Shown here: positions 18,359 through 29,677 of the stretch, piece after piece
How positions within the stretch are numbered: position 1 is the stretch's first letter
Layout: every line of letters begins with the position of its first letter
Assembly (NCBI RefSeq): GCF_010726085.1
Contig: NZ_AP022560.1
Location: 3,038,001-3,102,000 of the forward strand
From: Mycolicibacterium moriokaense
GTDB taxonomy: Bacteria > Actinomycetota > Actinomycetes > Mycobacteriales > Mycobacteriaceae
DNA length: 64,000 nucleotides
Direction: 5' to 3'
Made by a program: the position numbers and the translations under genes
The notes under the pieces: generated by a model
The model's database searches: none
Seen by the model: the letters and a program-made list of their open reading frames with translations, nothing else
Told to the model about the DNA's origin: nothing

Positions 18359-19048
18359 TCAGGCGATCTTGGCGCCGCGCTCCACCTGCGGCCGGGGCGC
18401 GCGCATCCGGCGCAGCTGCGACGCGCGGCTGGCCGCGTAAAAGCCGAGCTTCCAACCGGTTTCGGTGTTGTCGGGGAACTTCGCGTCGACCAAGCGGTTG
18501 ACCTTGCGGCCCAGGATGAACCCGTCGATCACCATGATGAAAACCAGGATCAGCATCGCGGGGGAGATGGCCTGTTGCACGGCCAGCGAGGGAACCGAGA
18601 GCATCACGAAGATCAGCACCAGCGCAGCGGGCATGAACAGGCCCAAAACGTTGCGGCGGGCGTCGACGATGTCGCGGACGTAGCGGCGCACCGGCCCCTT
18701 GTCCCGCGGCAGCAGGTAGGCGTCGTCGCCGGCCATCATCTTCTCGCGGCGTTCCGCCATCTCCGCGCGGCGGGCGAGCTTGTCGGCCTTGCGCTCCTCG
18801 CGGGTCAGCTTCGAGCGCATCTCCTTGCGGCGTTTGCGGGCTTCCGCAGCAGTCAGCGGCGCGGGCGCCACCGGGCCGCGCTTGCGGGCGGCCTCGCTGC
18901 GCTTGGGTGTGGGCCGGCCCTTGGGGGCGGTGGTCTTGGCCTCAGCAGCCGCTCTCGCATCCCCCTCGTGGCCGGTCTCGGCGGTGTCTTCGGCCACATC
19001 CGAATCCGGAGTCCGCTCGTTGTCTTTCTTTCGGCCCAGCAAGTTCAC
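18359..19048 (-). CDS. DUF3043 membrane protein (Rv2206-like)
   Basis: A 229-residue protein. The first 110 residues are highly charged, Lys/Arg/Ala/Glu-rich and probably partly coiled coil (ARKRRKEMRSKLTREERK); two membrane segments follow (about 138-160 and 165-185), then a short basic tail. Function is unknown. GTG at 19048 (NLLGRKKDNERTPD) follows a TAACCT box by seven bases; the longer frame to 19165 is not needed. It is the first gene of the run into cobU-cobT-cobS, separated from cobU by five bases, so its promoter probably drives cobalamin genes too. Confidence 0.88.
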   Translation of the reverse strand: MNLLGRKKDNERTPDSDVAEDTAETGHEGDARAAAEAKTTAPKGRPTPKRSEAARKRGPVAPAPLTAAEARKRRKEMRSKLTREERKADKLARRAEMAERREKMMAGDDAYLLPRDKGPVRRYVRDIVDARRNVLGLFMPAALVLIFVMLSVPSLAVQQAISPAMLILVFIMVIDGFILGRKVNRLVDAKFPDNTETGWKLGFYAASRASQLRRMRAPRPQVERGAKIA

Positions 19049-19055
19049 GCCTGTC

Positions 19056-19061
19056 AGGTTA
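19056..19061 (-). promoter_or_regulatory. Predicted -10 box of a leaderless DUF3043-cob transcript
   Basis: TAACCT on the minus strand is seven bases from GTG 19048, without a ribosome binding site. No cobalamin riboswitch-like leader fits between it and the start. Confidence 0.45.
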
Positions 19062-19175
19062 CTTCCGGTGGCGGGCGGTCCCGCCGGGACCTGGGGACAA
19101 ACTCGGGAATAGGGCCGGGACAAGGTACCGTTGACGTAGTACGCCGCACGTTGATGAGGCCACACAGGAGACGTA

Positions 19176-19550
19176 ATGACTGTTCAGGGAGAGTCGGCCC
19201 TGCAAAATGAGACGGCAACCGCCACCCACGGCGCGAGGCTGACCGATGCCGCCGCCGCCAAGGCCAAGGCGCTGCTGGATCAGGAGGGCCGTGACGATCT
19301 GGCCCTGCGTATCGCCGTGCAGCCGGGTGGCTGCGCCGGGCTGCGCTACAACCTGTTCTTCGACGACCGCACTCTGGACGGCGACGTGACCGCCGAGTTC
19401 GGTGGCGTGACATTGACGATCGACCGGATGAGCGCACCGTATGTCGAGGGCGCCGTCATCGACTTCGTCGACACCATCGAGAAGCAGGGCTTCACGATCG
19501 ACAACCCGAACGCCACCGGGTCCTGCGCCTGCGGCGATTCGTTCAACTGA
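19176..19550 (+). CDS. A-type iron-sulfur carrier, HesB/IscA/ErpA family (Rv2204c-like)
   Basis: Delivers or repairs Fe-S clusters on target apoproteins; nearby Fe-S clients include LipA and the Rieske protein QcrA. The 124-residue protein has the three conserved cysteines of the family: one in QPGGCAGLRYN (about residue 52) and two in GSCACGDSF at the C-terminus. ATG at 19176 follows AGGAGAC. It diverges from the DUF3043 gene and its stop is one base from the converging membrane gene. Confidence 0.95.
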   Translation: MTVQGESALQNETATATHGARLTDAAAAKAKALLDQEGRDDLALRIAVQPGGCAGLRYNLFFDDRTLDGDVTAEFGGVTLTIDRMSAPYVEGAVIDFVDTIEKQGFTIDNPNATGSCACGDSFN

Positions 19551-19551
19551 T

Positions 19552-20199
19552 TCAGTACTGACCCGCGGTCCGCGGCAGGTACGAGCACACCAGCACGTCG
19601 TCGCTCTCGGTGAGCAGCTGCGCGACCGCCTGCTGTTCGCCCTTGGGCCGCGGCTGGCCCCGGCGTGAGCTGTTGGATGGCTCGACCTGCATGGTGAAGA
19701 GCACCTGCGCCTGATGCGGCGACCACATCACGATCTTGTCGATCGAGGTGACCTCGGCGCGCCCGTACTGCTGGCGGAAGGCGTCACTGGCCAGGTTGGC
19801 CAGCGCCATATCCGAGCGGCGGTCCTTGACCGCGTCGAACAGGCCGCACAACGTGTGCCGGGCGACGGTCTCGTCGTCACCGTTCGTCATCGCATCCAGG
19901 TAGTCCTGGATCGCCGCCTTGGCCGACGCGTCGGTCAGCGTGGCCGATCCGGTCGAGCCGCCGTCGTTGCCGCGGGTGGTGAAGACGATCCCGGCCACCA
20001 CGGCCGCGACCGCGACGATCGCGAGCACGCCCACGAGAAGGGGCCAGCGTCGCTTTTTCGGGTACGGCACCGGCGGCGGCAGCGTCCCCGGGTAGGTCTG
20101 CGGGTAGGGCCCGGACGGAAAGGGCTGCGGACCCGTGTCCGGATACATTTGCGGGGCGACCGGTCCGGCGCCATATTCGGGCGGGTACGGACCGGACAT
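19552..20199 (-). CDS. Proline-rich single-pass membrane protein (Rv2203-like)
   Basis: A 215-residue protein with a Pro/Tyr/Gly-rich cytoplasmic N-terminus (residues 1-48), a KKRRW stop-transfer flank, one membrane segment (about 52-74) and an external domain of about 140 residues containing two cysteines (HTLCGLFD and VLVCSYLP). The fold resembles small NTF2-like extracytoplasmic domains (AIQDYLDAMTNGDDETVARHT), which is inference. ATG at 20199 has GGGGAG seven bases upstream; a TTG five codons earlier is less likely. Function unknown. Confidence 0.87.
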   Translation of the reverse strand: MSGPYPPEYGAGPVAPQMYPDTGPQPFPSGPYPQTYPGTLPPPVPYPKKRRWPLLVGVLAIVAVAAVVAGIVFTTRGNDGGSTGSATLTDASAKAAIQDYLDAMTNGDDETVARHTLCGLFDAVKDRRSDMALANLASDAFRQQYGRAEVTSIDKIVMWSPHQAQVLFTMQVEPSNSSRRGQPRPKGEQQAVAQLLTESDDVLVCSYLPRTAGQY

Positions 20200-20327
20200 G
20201 TATTTGCTCCCCAAAAGTGTGCGTCGGAAACGGTCTGTCTACAGTGACCGAGCGGGTACTCGTACGCAGGTTAGCGCACCTCGAGCGGGTGTCCCGATCG
20301 GTAAGATTTACCTAGACGGCATAAATA

Positions 20328-21319
<992 letters not shown>

Positions 21320-23275
21320 TTACAGCTGCACCGGATACGTCGGCTCGCTGATCCGTGGGGTCACGCTGCGCTCGACGAAGATCGCGTGCCACAGCATGAA
21401 GATCAGCACCGTCCACAGCCGTCGGCTGTGATCGCTTACGCCGCTTCGGTGTTCGTCGAGCATTCTGGTGACGGCGGGGAGATCGATCAGCTCGTCGGCC
21501 TGTGAATCGGCGACCGTCCGGTACGCCCAGTCCTGGAGTTCGCCGGCCTGCAGCCAGTGCCGGATCGGGACGGGGAAGCCCAGCTTCGGCCGGTTGAGCA
21601 CATGCGCGGGCACGATGGGCTCCAGTGCGCGGCGCAGTGCGAACTTCGTCGTGGTCCTGGTGATCTTCTGGTCCAGCGGCAGACGTGACGCGACGGCGAA
21701 GACCTCGGGATCCAGGAACGGCACGCGCAGCTCGAGCGAGTTGGCCATCGTCATCTTGTCGGCCTTGACCAGGATGTCGCCGCGCAGCCAGGTGAACAGG
21801 TCGATGTGCTGCATGCGGGCCACCGGATCCCAGCCCTGGGACGCGGCGTAGACCGGCGCGGTGACGTCGGTGTGGGTCCATTCGGCCCGGAAGCCGGGCA
21901 GTACCGCGCGCAGCTGCTCATCGGAGAAGCTGCGCGCATTGCCGTAGTAGCGCTCCTCGAGCGTCAGCGATCCCCGGTGCAGCAGGCTCTTGCCGCGCAT
22001 ACCTTCGGGCAGCGGTCGGGACGCCCGACCCAGGGAACGCCGCACCGGCCGCGGCAAGTAGTCAAACGGGCGCAGGGACAACGGTTCCCGGTAGATCGTG
22101 TAGCCGCCGAAGAGTTCGTCGGCGCCCTCGCCGGAGAGCACCACCTTGACGTGCTTACGGGCCTCGCGGGCAATGAAGAACAGCGGGACCAGCGCCGGGT
22201 CGGCGACGGGTTCGTCGAGATACCAGACGATTTCGGGCAGCGCATCGACGAACTCCGCCTGGCTGACCACCTTCGTCACATGCCGTGCGCCGATGGCTTC
22301 GGCCGACGCGACGGCGACGTCGACCTCGGAGTAGCCCTCGCGTTCGAAGCCGGTGGTGAAGGTGATCAACCGCGGGTTGTGCCGCATGGCGAGCGCCGCG
22401 ATCGCGGTCGAGTCGATGCCGCCGGACAGGAACGCGCCAACGGTGACGTCGGCGCGCATGTGCTTGGCCACCGAGTCCTCCAACACCGCGGTGATCTCGT
22501 CGTAGCGGGCGCGTTCACCGTCGGCGTCCGAACGGGCGGGAAACGGCACAGCGGCGAACCGCGGCGTGAAATACCGCGTCACCTCGGGCGGTTTCCCGGG
22601 CCGCACCCGCGCGTAGCTGCCCGACTCGAGCCTGCGCACACCGCGGTGCAGGGTTTCCGGTTCGGGCACGTACTGCAGCACCGTGTAGTGCTGCACCGCG
22701 CGTTCGTCGATGCCGAGGTCGATCCCGACGATCCCCGCGAGATCCAGCAGGCACTTCTTCTCGCTGCCGAAGACGGTGCCGCCGGGCCCGGTGGCCATGT
22801 AGAGCGGCTTGATGCCGAACGGGTCACGGGCGCAGAACAATTCACCTTCGACCGTGTCCCACAGCGCGAACGCGAACATGCCGCGCAGGCGGGTGAGTGC
22901 CTCGGTGCCCCAGTAGTGGTAGGCGGCGACGATCGCCTCGCCGTCGCCGTCGGTCGCGAACTCGGCGCCGTGGTCGACGCGCAGTTGCTCTCGCAGTTCG
23001 AGGTAGTTGTAGACCTCGCCGTTGAACACCAGGGCGTAGCGGTCGGGGGACTCCGGCGGGCCCCAGCGCAGCGGCTGGTGGCTGTGCGCGATGTCGATGA
23101 TCGACAGCCGGTTGAACCCCAGCACCGTGGTCGGGCGCACCGTGTCGTCCGCCCACGCACCCGGTTCATCGGGTCCGCGGTGGCGCATCAGGTGCGACGC
23201 GCCCGACACCGCCGCTACGAGATCCGTGGAATTCTCAGCGGACGGGTCGGTAACCAGAGCCAGCAGTCCGCACAC
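21320..23275 (-). CDS. asnB: Glutamine-dependent asparagine synthetase
   Basis: Converts aspartate, ATP and glutamine to asparagine. The 651-residue protein starts with M-C-G-L-L, so Cys2 is the glutaminase nucleophile after Met removal. The class II amidotransferase half carries [13 protein letters not shown] and [12 protein letters not shown]; the synthetase half has the pyrophosphatase loop [12 protein letters not shown] (about residue 289) and [12 protein letters not shown]. In mycobacteria AsnB homologs have also been linked to amidation of cell-wall peptides, so asparagine synthesis is the family call, not proof. GTG at 23275 follows a CATACT box by six bases. It is divergent from ctaC. 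Confidence 0.93.
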   Translation of the reverse strand: MCGLLALVTDPSAENSTDLVAAVSGASHLMRHRGPDEPGAWADDTVRPTTVLGFNRLSIIDIAHSHQPLRWGPPESPDRYALVFNGEVYNYLELREQLRVDHGAEFATDGDGEAIVAAYHYWGTEALTRLRGMFAFALWDTVEGELFCARDPFGIKPLYMATGPGGTVFGSEKKCLLDLAGIVGIDLGIDERAVQHYTVLQYVPEPETLHRGVRRLESGSYARVRPGKPPEVTRYFTPRFAAVPFPARSDADGERARYDEITAVLEDSVAKHMRADVTVGAFLSGGIDSTAIAALAMRHNPRLITFTTGFEREGYSEVDVAVASAEAIGARHVTKVVSQAEFVDALPEIVWYLDEPVADPALVPLFFIAREARKHVKVVLSGEGADELFGGYTIYREPLSLRPFDYLPRPVRRSLGRASRPLPEGMRGKSLLHRGSLTLEERYYGNARSFSDEQLRAVLPGFRAEWTHTDVTAPVYAASQGWDPVARMQHIDLFTWLRGDILVKADKMTMANSLELRVPFLDPEVFAVASRLPLDQKITRTTTKFALRRALEPIVPAHVLNRPKLGFPVPIRHWLQAGELQDWAYRTVADSQADELIDLPAVTRMLDEHRSGVSDHSRRLWTVLIFMLWHAIFVERSVTPRISEPTYPVQL

Positions 23276-23281
23276 CGCGCC

Positions 23282-23287
23282 AGTATG
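23282..23287 (-). promoter_or_regulatory. Predicted -10 box of a leaderless asnB transcript
   Basis: CATACT on the minus strand lies six bases before GTG 23275, with no ribosome binding site. The same hexamer precedes ctaE. Confidence 0.4.
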
Positions 23288-23407
23288 CCTAATTGGTCGC
23301 GAAGGGCAGGAACGCCCGTATGTGGGAGTGTGTCGCGACCTGCGTCCGGGGGTGGTCTACGCTGCGTAGTATTCGGCTTTCTGTTCCGACTTCTAGGAGG
23401 CGCCAGC

Positions 23408-24442
23408 GTGACACCTCGCGGTGTGAAGGTGGTGGCGTTATCAGTCGTACTCGGCAGCATGACGGTGCTGCTCAGCGGGTGTGACTGGTCCGAGGTTCTG
23501 GGCCTGGGCTGGCCCCGCGGCATCACCCCGGAGGCGCATCTAAACCGTGAGCTGTGGATCGGCTCGGTGATCGCCTCGCTGGTGGTCGGTGCGATCGTGT
23601 GGGGCCTGATCTTCTGGACCTCGGCGTTCCACCGCCACAAGAAGGGCGATACGGAGCTGCCGCGCCAGTTCGGCTACAACATGCCGCTGGAGCTGGTCCT
23701 CACGGTCGTGCCGTTCCTGATCATCTCCGTGCTCTTCTACTTCACCGTCGTGGTGCAGGAGAAGATGCTGCACAAGGAGCCCAACCCCGAGGTGACCATC
23801 GACGTCACCGCCTTCCAGTGGAACTGGAAATTCGGCTACCAAAGCGTGAACTACGCCGACGGCACGTTCAGCTACGAGGGCGCCGACCCCGAGCGCAAGG
23901 AAGCTGTGGCATCCGGGCCGGAGGGCGTCGAGGGTGAGCACGGCGGCGAGTTCGGCGCCATCGCGGGCAAGAACCCCGAGGACCGCTCCTACCTGAACTT
24001 CGACAAGGTCGAGACACTCGGCACGTCCACCGAGATCCCGGTCCTGGTCGTGCCGTCCGGTAAGCGCATCGAATTCCAGATCGCCTCGGCCGACGTCATT
24101 CACGGCTTCTGGGTGCCGGAGTTCCTGTTCAAGCGCGACGTGCTGCCGAACCCGGAACCGAACAACTCCGACAACGTGTTCCAGATCACCGAGATCAACC
24201 AGAACGGCGCGTTCGTCGGCCGGTGCACGGAGATGTGTGGCACCTACCACTCGATGATGAACTTCGAGCTTCGGGTGGTGTCGCCCAACGACTTCAAGGC
24301 GTACCTGGAGCAGCGCATGGACGGCAAGACCAACGCCGAGGCACTGCAGGCCATCAACCAGCCGCCCCTGGCTATCACCACGAAGCCGTTCGACACCCGC
24401 CGCGGCGAGCAGGCACCCCAGGTAACGCAGGCCAGCAAGTAG
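23408..24442 (+). CDS. ctaC: Cytochrome c oxidase subunit II (aa3 type)
   Basis: Carries the CuA centre that accepts electrons from the QcrC c-type hemes in the actinobacterial bc1-aa3 supercomplex. The 344-residue protein has a signal with the lipobox LLSGC (residues about 20-24), two membrane segments (about 45-67 and 88-112), and the CuA ligands in [10 protein letters not shown] and [12 protein letters not shown] (about residues 276-287). An insert rich in Gly/Glu between these is typical of mycobacteria. GTG at 23408 follows AGGAGG. The open frame extends 1.6 kb upstream only by chance across asnB. ctaF follows nine bases later. Confidence 0.97.
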   Translation: MTPRGVKVVALSVVLGSMTVLLSGCDWSEVLGLGWPRGITPEAHLNRELWIGSVIASLVVGAIVWGLIFWTSAFHRHKKGDTELPRQFGYNMPLELVLTVVPFLIISVLFYFTVVVQEKMLHKEPNPEVTIDVTAFQWNWKFGYQSVNYADGTFSYEGADPERKEAVASGPEGVEGEHGGEFGAIAGKNPEDRSYLNFDKVETLGTSTEIPVLVVPSGKRIEFQIASADVIHGFWVPEFLFKRDVLPNPEPNNSDNVFQITEINQNGAFVGRCTEMCGTYHSMMNFELRVVSPNDFKAYLEQRMDGKTNAEALQAINQPPLAITTKPFDTRRGEQAPQVTQASK

Positions 24443-24451
24443 GGACACCAC

Positions 24452-24871
24452 ATGCATATCGAAGCCAGGTTGTTCGAGTTCCTGACCGCCTTCTTCATCC
24501 TGTCGGCGGTGGTCTACGCCGTGCTGACGCAGATGTTCCAGTACGGCGGCGTGGAGTGGGCCGGTACCACGGCACTGGTCCTCACCGCCGGTCTGACGTT
24601 GATCACCGGCACGTTCTTCCGGTTCGTGGCCCGACGCCTGGACACCCGGCCCGAGGACTACGAGGACGCCGAGATCAGTGACGGCGCCGGCGAGCTGGGC
24701 TTTTTCAGCCCGCACAGCTGGTGGCCTATCTTCATCGCGCTCTCGGCCTCCGTCACCGCCGTCGGGACCGCCCTCTGGCTCCCGTGGCTCATCGTGGCCG
24801 GCGTCTGCTTCGTCCTGACGACGGTCGGCGGCCTGGTGTTCGAGTACTACACCGGACCCGAGAAGCACTGA
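24452..24871 (+). CDS. ctaF: Cytochrome c oxidase subunit IV (CtaF)
   Basis: Small actinobacterial oxidase subunit that packs on subunits I and III. The 139-residue protein has four membrane segments (about 7-28, 35-55, 90-110 and 113-133) and the conserved [14 protein letters not shown] at 24452 follows ctaC by nine bases. Subunit I (ctaD) is not in the window, which matches its separate location in mycobacteria. Confidence 0.94.
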   Translation: MHIEARLFEFLTAFFILSAVVYAVLTQMFQYGGVEWAGTTALVLTAGLTLITGTFFRFVARRLDTRPEDYEDAEISDGAGELGFFSPHSWWPIFIALSASVTAVGTALWLPWLIVAGVCFVLTTVGGLVFEYYTGPEKH

Positions 24872-25010
24872 CGCCTGCCCTTGGCGACACCGCCGAGCAG
24901 AAGGTCACAATAGGGGCACTACTTCGTTCGCAACACGTGCGCCGATATTCATCCGGACCAGGTGTTTAGGTAGTGTTGCCGGGGCATGGAGTCAAGAAGG
25001 ATAGGCGTAG

Positions 25011-25844
25011 ATGAGCGGGCCGAACCCCCCGGGCCCTGAAGGGGCCGATCTGCCGGGTCAGGAGCCGGGCGGCAGTCCCGGTGGGTTGGAGAGCAGCGAA
25101 CCCTCCACCTTCTCGCAGGCCTACTCGGCACCGGAATCGGAACACTTCACCAGCGGACCCTATGTGCCCGCCGATGCCAGCCTGTACGACTACGACAACT
25201 ACGACCGCGACAACTACGTCCAGCCCGAGCCGCCGCGGTGGCCCTGGGTGGTCGGCGTGGTGGCCATCATCGCCGCCATCGCGCTGGTGGTCTCCGTCTC
25301 GGTCCTGGTGACCCGCACGGACACCAGCAACCTGGCGAAGCCGGACACCACGACCAGCACCCCGCCTCCGCCACCGGTGCAGGACGAGATCACCACGACG
25401 ACTCCGCCGCCGCCCCCACCGCCACCGACCACGGAGGAGCCGCCCCCGCCGCCACCGGAGACCGTGACGGTCACCGAGGAGCCGGAGCCGCCGCCACCAC
25501 CATCACCGACCGAGGCGCCGCCTCCGCCGCCGGAGACCCCGCCGCCGCCCCCGCCGACCACGACGCGCGCGGGACCGCGGCAGGTGACCTACTCGGTGAC
25601 CGGGACGAAGGCGCCCGGGGACATCATCACGGTCACCTACATCGATGCGTCGGGCCGCAGCCGGACCCAGCGCAACGTCTACATCCCGTGGTCGCTGACC
25701 GTGACGCCCATCTCGCAGTCCGAGGTGGGTTCGGTGCAGGCGTCGAGCCTGTTCCTGGTGAGCAGACTGAACTGCTCGATCACCACCAGCGATGGCACCG
25801 TGCTGTCCTCCAACACCAACAACTCCGCACAGACGGCCTGCTAA
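25011..25844 (+). CDS. mmpS3: MmpS-family membrane protein with long proline tract (MmpS3-like)
   Basis: A 277-residue protein with a cytoplasmic acidic N-terminus (residues 1-75), one membrane segment (about 80-103, [20 protein letters not shown]), a Pro/Thr/Glu-rich spacer of about 85 residues with runs of six to eight prolines, and a C-terminal MmpS domain ([19 protein letters not shown] through the terminal C-x-ITTS...TAC). MmpS proteins are partners of MmpL lipid transporters, but no mmpL is near. ATG at 25011 has AAGGATAG upstream. The next gene follows directly. The spacer length suggests a reach across the periplasm. Confidence 0.9.
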   Translation: MSGPNPPGPEGADLPGQEPGGSPGGLESSEPSTFSQAYSAPESEHFTSGPYVPADASLYDYDNYDRDNYVQPEPPRWPWVVGVVAIIAAIALVVSVSVLVTRTDTSNLAKPDTTTSTPPPPPVQDEITTTTPPPPPPPPTTEEPPPPPPETVTVTEEPEPPPPPSPTEAPPPPPETPPPPPPTTTRAGPRQVTYSVTGTKAPGDIITVTYIDASGRSRTQRNVYIPWSLTVTPISQSEVGSVQASSLFLVSRLNCSITTSDGTVLSSNTNNSAQTAC

Positions 25845-25880
25845 ATGCCCTACGGCACCGATACTTTGGGGGGACTGAGC

Positions 25881-26552
25881 GTGCGCCCTGGCCTGGATCC
25901 CGGCGAGCTCGATCGCACCGACCGCATCCTGCTGGGCGCCTGCGCGGCGATCTGGCTGGCAGCGCTGGGCGCCATGGCCGCCGCCATCGTGGCCCTGGTC
26001 GACCTGGGCACCGCCCATCAGGAATCCTCCGGTGAAGCGGGCACACCGTGGTTGCTGTACATCGTCATCGCGGTCTCGGCCGCGGTGATCATCGGCGCAG
26101 TGCCGCTTCTGATTCGGGCCCGCCGCGAGGCCATGGCCGATGCCGAATCACCCGCGCGCCCCGTACCACGCCAAGCGCCGGGCCGATGGCAGGAGAGCGG
26201 CCACGGTGACCAGCTGCCCACCGAGAAGTTGCGGATTTCGGACACGACGTCGGGCCGCATCCACTCGGGCCCGGGCTATGCAGCAGCGGTCACGCACAGC
26301 ACGTCACTGCCCGCCCCGCTGGTGGCGGCCATCGACCAGGTGTGGCTGCGCTGCGCCGTGTTGATCGCGTGCGCGATCGGTATCGCCATGGTTGCGATCG
26401 GTGTGGCGACCTATCTGTTGGCCGTCGAGAGCGACACGGCCGCGTGGGTGTTCTTTGTGCTCACGGGACTCGTCACGGTGGCAATGCCGGCGATTCCGTG
26501 GTTCTACCTACGCGAGTTGCGCACCCTGCTGGAAGGCGAGGAGAGCCTCTAA
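25881..26552 (+). CDS. Conserved mycobacterial membrane protein (Rv2197c-like)
   Basis: A 223-residue protein with four predicted membrane segments in two pairs (about residues 17-42, 55-77, 150-175 and 180-200) separated by a basic, Pro/Arg-rich loop, and a short charged tail (LRELRTLLEGEESL). Function is unknown. GTG at 25881 is chosen because GGGGGGA stands seven bases upstream; an in-frame ATG at 25845, directly after the mmpS3 stop, would add 12 residues without a ribosome binding site. Probably cotranscribed with mmpS3. It converges on the qcr operon. Confidence 0.85.
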   Translation: MRPGLDPGELDRTDRILLGACAAIWLAALGAMAAAIVALVDLGTAHQESSGEAGTPWLLYIVIAVSAAVIIGAVPLLIRARREAMADAESPARPVPRQAPGRWQESGHGDQLPTEKLRISDTTSGRIHSGPGYAAAVTHSTSLPAPLVAAIDQVWLRCAVLIACAIGIAMVAIGVATYLLAVESDTAAWVFFVLTGLVTVAMPAIPWFYLRELRTLLEGEESL

Positions 26553-26556
26553 GGCT

Positions 26557-26572
26557 GGCCCCGCGTGGGGTC
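26557..26572. terminator. GC-rich hairpin after the Rv2197c-like gene
   Basis: GGCCCC and GGGGTC pair around GCGT (one G-T pair), four bases after the stop at 26552. No T run; weak by itself. Confidence 0.35.
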
Positions 26573-26709
26573 ATGGTGGAGGACCGCCTTACGGCGCGAT
26601 GTGAGCGGACTGAGCGACCCGCAGACCGTTGTGAGTACGCCGCCCTCAGCTCAGTGACACCGTGGCTTGGCTACCCGCGGGCGTAACCCGGTGTGCGGCA
26701 AGGTGAGAC

Positions 26710-26724
26710 GAGTCCAGGGGACTC
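26710..26724. repeat. Short inverted repeat in the mmpS3-qcrB convergent gap
   Basis: GAGTCC and GGACTC surround three bases. The 231-base gap 26553-26783 also holds hairpins at 26557 and 26752; no gene is evident in it. Confidence 0.35.
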
Positions 26725-26751
26725 AGAGGAAGCGCGTGCGCGTAAGCCGGA

Positions 26752-26770
26752 GCCGCCCCGCGGGGGCGGC
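26752..26770. terminator. GC-rich hairpin after qcrB
   Basis: GCCGCCCC and GGGGCGGC pair around a three-base loop, 13 bases past the qcrB stop. Lacks a T run, as is usual for mycobacterial hairpins. Likely end of the ctaE-qcrCAB mRNA. Confidence 0.6.
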
Positions 26771-26783
26771 GTCCGGTTTCGCT

Positions 26784-28475
26784 CTAGTGATGCCCGTTCG
26801 TCTCGCCGTTTGTGGAGACGGTGCGGTCCTGGTGCTCGCGCAGCGCGGTGAGCGCCTTGCGTTCCGCGGAGTGCGCGGCCTCGGCGAGCGCCTCGTGCTC
26901 CGACATCGGGTCGGCGCTGAGGAAGCTGCCCGAGCCGGGAGCGCCTGCGGAACCGAGCTTGTTCATCCGCTTGGGCACCGGTGCACCCTGGTATTCCAAC
27001 GGAATCGGGTGACCGTGCTCGTCGACCGGGCCGAGCGGCTGGTGCAGCTCGATGTAGGCACCGTGCGGCAGCCGCTTGATGATGCCGGTCTCGATGCCGT
27101 GCTCGAGCACCGCGCGGTCGCTGCGCTGCAGTCCGACGGCCCACCGGTAGGCGATGTAGTAGACGATCGCCGGCAGCACCACCATGCCGATGCGCCCGAT
27201 CCATGTCGTCGCGTTGAGCGAGATGTGGAACTTCAGGGCAATGACGTCGTTCATGGCGGACAGCGTCAGCACCAGGTAGAACGCGATCGCCATGGCGCCG
27301 ATTGCGGTGCGCACCGGTGCATCTCGCGGACGCTGCAACAGATTGTGGTGCGCGTCGTCGCCGGTGAACTTCTTCTCCAGCCACGGCCAGAGCGGCAGCA
27401 GCATGAAGACCAGGCCCATGATCAGCGCCACCCACACAGGGGCAGGCACGGTGTGGCCGAGGAAGTACAACTCCCAGGCCGGGAAGATACGCGCCAGGCC
27501 TTCCGTCCACATCATGTAGAAGTCGGGCTGGCTGCCTGCCGACACGTGTGACGGCTTGTACGGCCCCAGTTGCCAGATCGGGTTGATCTGCAGCAGACCG
27601 CCCATCAGGCCGAGGATGCCGGTGGTCATCGCGAAGAACGCGCCCGACTTGACGGCGAACACCGGCATGACCCGCACACCGACGACGTTGGTCTCGGTGC
27701 GACCGGGGCCGGGGAACTGGGTGTGCTTCTGGAACCACACCAGCGCGAGATGAATACCGATGAGCGCCAGGATGATTCCTGGAATCAACAGGATGTGAAG
27801 CGAGTACATGCGGGGGAGCCAGTAGCCGTCCTGGGCGCACTGGTATCCCACGCCGCCGCACGGGAAGTCGCCGCCGAACAGCGCCCAGTGCAGCCACGTG
27901 CCGATGACCGGCATACCGAGCGTGATGGAGCTCATGGCGGCCCGCAGGCCGATACCCGAGAGCAGGTCGTCGGGCAGCGAGTAGCCGAAGTAGCCCTCGA
28001 ACATCGCCAGGATCAGCAGCAGGGAGCCGATGACCCAGTTGGCCTCGCGGGGACGGCGGAACGCGCCCGTGAAGAAGATGCGGGCCAGGTGCACCATGAT
28101 CGACGCGGCGAACAGCAGCGCCGCCCAGTGGTGAACCTGGCGGACGAACAGGCCGCCGCGCACCTCGAAGCTGATGTCGAGGGTGGACGCGTACGCCTTG
28201 GACATCTCGATGCCACGCAGCGGCTGATAGACGCCGTCGTAGACGATCTCGGCCATCGACGGGTCGAAGAACAGGCTCAGGTACACGCCGGTGATCAGCA
28301 GCACGATGAAGCTGTACAGCGCGATTTCACCCAGCAGGAACGACCAGTGGGTGGGGAACACCTTGTTCAGCTGTCGGCGCACCGCCGCCGAGGGGTGGTA
28401 ACGCGAATCGATTGCGTCACCCTGCGCGGCCGCAATCTCGGCCGGGCTCGGGGGTTTTGGCAGTTTCGGACTCAA
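26784..28475 (-). CDS. qcrB: Cytochrome bc1 complex cytochrome b subunit
   Basis: Diheme cytochrome b that oxidises menaquinol and is the target of the anti-tuberculosis drug telacebec. The 563-residue protein starts [16 protein letters not shown] and contains [20 protein letters not shown], the heme-binding histidines in VHHWAALLF and [19 protein letters not shown], and a long C-terminal extension as in other actinobacteria. The start codon is TTG at 28475, overlapping the qcrA stop in TTGA, so it is read by coupling. Last gene of ctaE-qcrC-qcrA-qcrB. Confidence 0.96.
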   Translation of the reverse strand: MSPKLPKPPSPAEIAAAQGDAIDSRYHPSAAVRRQLNKVFPTHWSFLLGEIALYSFIVLLITGVYLSLFFDPSMAEIVYDGVYQPLRGIEMSKAYASTLDISFEVRGGLFVRQVHHWAALLFAASIMVHLARIFFTGAFRRPREANWVIGSLLLILAMFEGYFGYSLPDDLLSGIGLRAAMSSITLGMPVIGTWLHWALFGGDFPCGGVGYQCAQDGYWLPRMYSLHILLIPGIILALIGIHLALVWFQKHTQFPGPGRTETNVVGVRVMPVFAVKSGAFFAMTTGILGLMGGLLQINPIWQLGPYKPSHVSAGSQPDFYMMWTEGLARIFPAWELYFLGHTVPAPVWVALIMGLVFMLLPLWPWLEKKFTGDDAHHNLLQRPRDAPVRTAIGAMAIAFYLVLTLSAMNDVIALKFHISLNATTWIGRIGMVVLPAIVYYIAYRWAVGLQRSDRAVLEHGIETGIIKRLPHGAYIELHQPLGPVDEHGHPIPLEYQGAPVPKRMNKLGSAGAPGSGSFLSADPMSEHEALAEAAHSAERKALTALREHQDRTVSTNGETNGHH

Positions 28476-29677
28476 TTTGTTTGCTCCCAGAATGCCGGGC
28501 CGACGGGCTGGATGAAGTCGCCGTTGGCGACCAGGTATCCATCCTTATCAATGGTGATGGGCAACTGCGCCAGCGCGCGCGCAGCCGGACCGAATATGGG
28601 TTTCGCAAAATGCAGCGCATCGAACTGCGACTGGTGGCACGGGCAGAGGATGCGGTAGGTCTGCTGCTCGTAGAGCGACGACGGGCAACCAAGGTGCGAG
28701 CACACCTTGGTGTACGCGAACAGGTCACCGAAGTTGAAGCTCTCCTGGTTCTTCCGCTTCACGACCCTGTGCATGTCGGTCGGCCTGATGCGGATCAGCA
28801 TGACGGGGTTACGCACACCCATCGTGATCTCGGAGAGCCTGTGGTGTGACTCGACGGTCGTGCCGTCGCCGTCGGATTCCCGCCACGGGAAGACGGTTTC
28901 CATGCCGCCGGCGTCGATGTCCTCGGGGCGCATCTTGGTGTAGGTGCCGTTGCCGGTCGCCCGGGCGAGATAGATGGTCTCGCCGGGATAGCGCGGAGTC
29001 CATCCGGAGGTCCACAGCACGGCCTTCTTGCCGTCGGCGGTCTGTACGACCGGCTTCCACGGATTCTTGATGAACCCACCGGCGAACGCCACCAGCGTGC
29101 CGAGGCCGAACGCGCCGAGCCCCGCCCCGAGCGACAAGCCGATCAACTTGCGCCGCTTGATGGTTGACGATTCCAGCGCATCGGTGAGGTTGGCCACCAC
29201 CGTCTTCCGCTGGATCTCGGGGGAGCGGCCGTCATGGCGCTCCTGGATCGAGATCTCCTGAGGGATGAACTTCTTCTGGTACAGCACGGCGCCGACGCCG
29301 ATCGCCAGGATCGACAGCCCGAACGTCAACCCGTACAGCGGTGTGGCGAGGTCGTACCAGAGATGGTCGGGGTCGGCTCCGCTTCTGTACTCCCACGGCC
29401 AGAAGAGGAACACGACCAGCAGGGCCAGCCCCGAAAGGCCGCCCAGCATAAGCCAGTACGCCACGAGGCGTTCGGCGCGCTTCTCGGCTCTGGTGCCGGG
29501 GACGGGCCAGCGCTCGTCCTTGTAGACGATTTCGACACCGTCGAGCTTGCCGCCGAGTTTCAGCAGCTCCTCGCGCGACATCGCGGCGAGCTCGGCGTCG
29601 GTGGGCTGACCGGGCACGCCCTGCTGACCCGGGGTGTCGGTTCCCTTCACAGTGCCGCCGTCGCTACCGTCGCTCAT
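28472..29677 (-). CDS. qcrA: Cytochrome bc1 complex Rieske iron-sulfur subunit
   Basis: Carries the 2Fe-2S cluster passing electrons from menaquinol to cytochrome cc. The 401-residue protein has a hydrophilic N-terminus of about 75 residues, three membrane segments (about 78-100, 115-137 and 185-210) as in actinobacteria, and the Rieske motifs [10 protein letters not shown] and CPCHQSQFD (about residues 338-361) with their His ligands and the disulfide cysteines. ATG at 29677 overlaps the qcrC stop (ATGA); a GTG six codons earlier is less likely. Confidence 0.96.
   Translation of the reverse strand: MSDGSDGGTVKGTDTPGQQGVPGQPTDAELAAMSREELLKLGGKLDGVEIVYKDERWPVPGTRAEKRAERLVAYWLMLGGLSGLALLVVFLFWPWEYRSGADPDHLWYDLATPLYGLTFGLSILAIGVGAVLYQKKFIPQEISIQERHDGRSPEIQRKTVVANLTDALESSTIKRRKLIGLSLGAGLGAFGLGTLVAFAGGFIKNPWKPVVQTADGKKAVLWTSGWTPRYPGETIYLARATGNGTYTKMRPEDIDAGGMETVFPWRESDGDGTTVESHHRLSEITMGVRNPVMLIRIRPTDMHRVVKRKNQESFNFGDLFAYTKVCSHLGCPSSLYEQQTYRILCPCHQSQFDALHFAKPIFGPAARALAQLPITIDKDGYLVANGDFIQPVGPAFWEQTN

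Noticed and set aside
19049..19175. Cobalamin riboswitch upstream of the DUF3043-cob genes
   Set aside because: The predicted transcript starts at or next to the GTG and the gap is shared with a divergent gene; no B12-box was seen.
21806..23407. Long plus-strand open frame in phase with ctaC (878 codons in total)
   Set aside because: It is antisense to asnB, Arg/Gly/His-rich, and the ctaC lipoprotein signal with AGGAGG marks the true start at 23408.
25340..25570. CCG-rich repeat tract
   Set aside because: It is the in-frame polyproline spacer of MmpS3, not an independent element.
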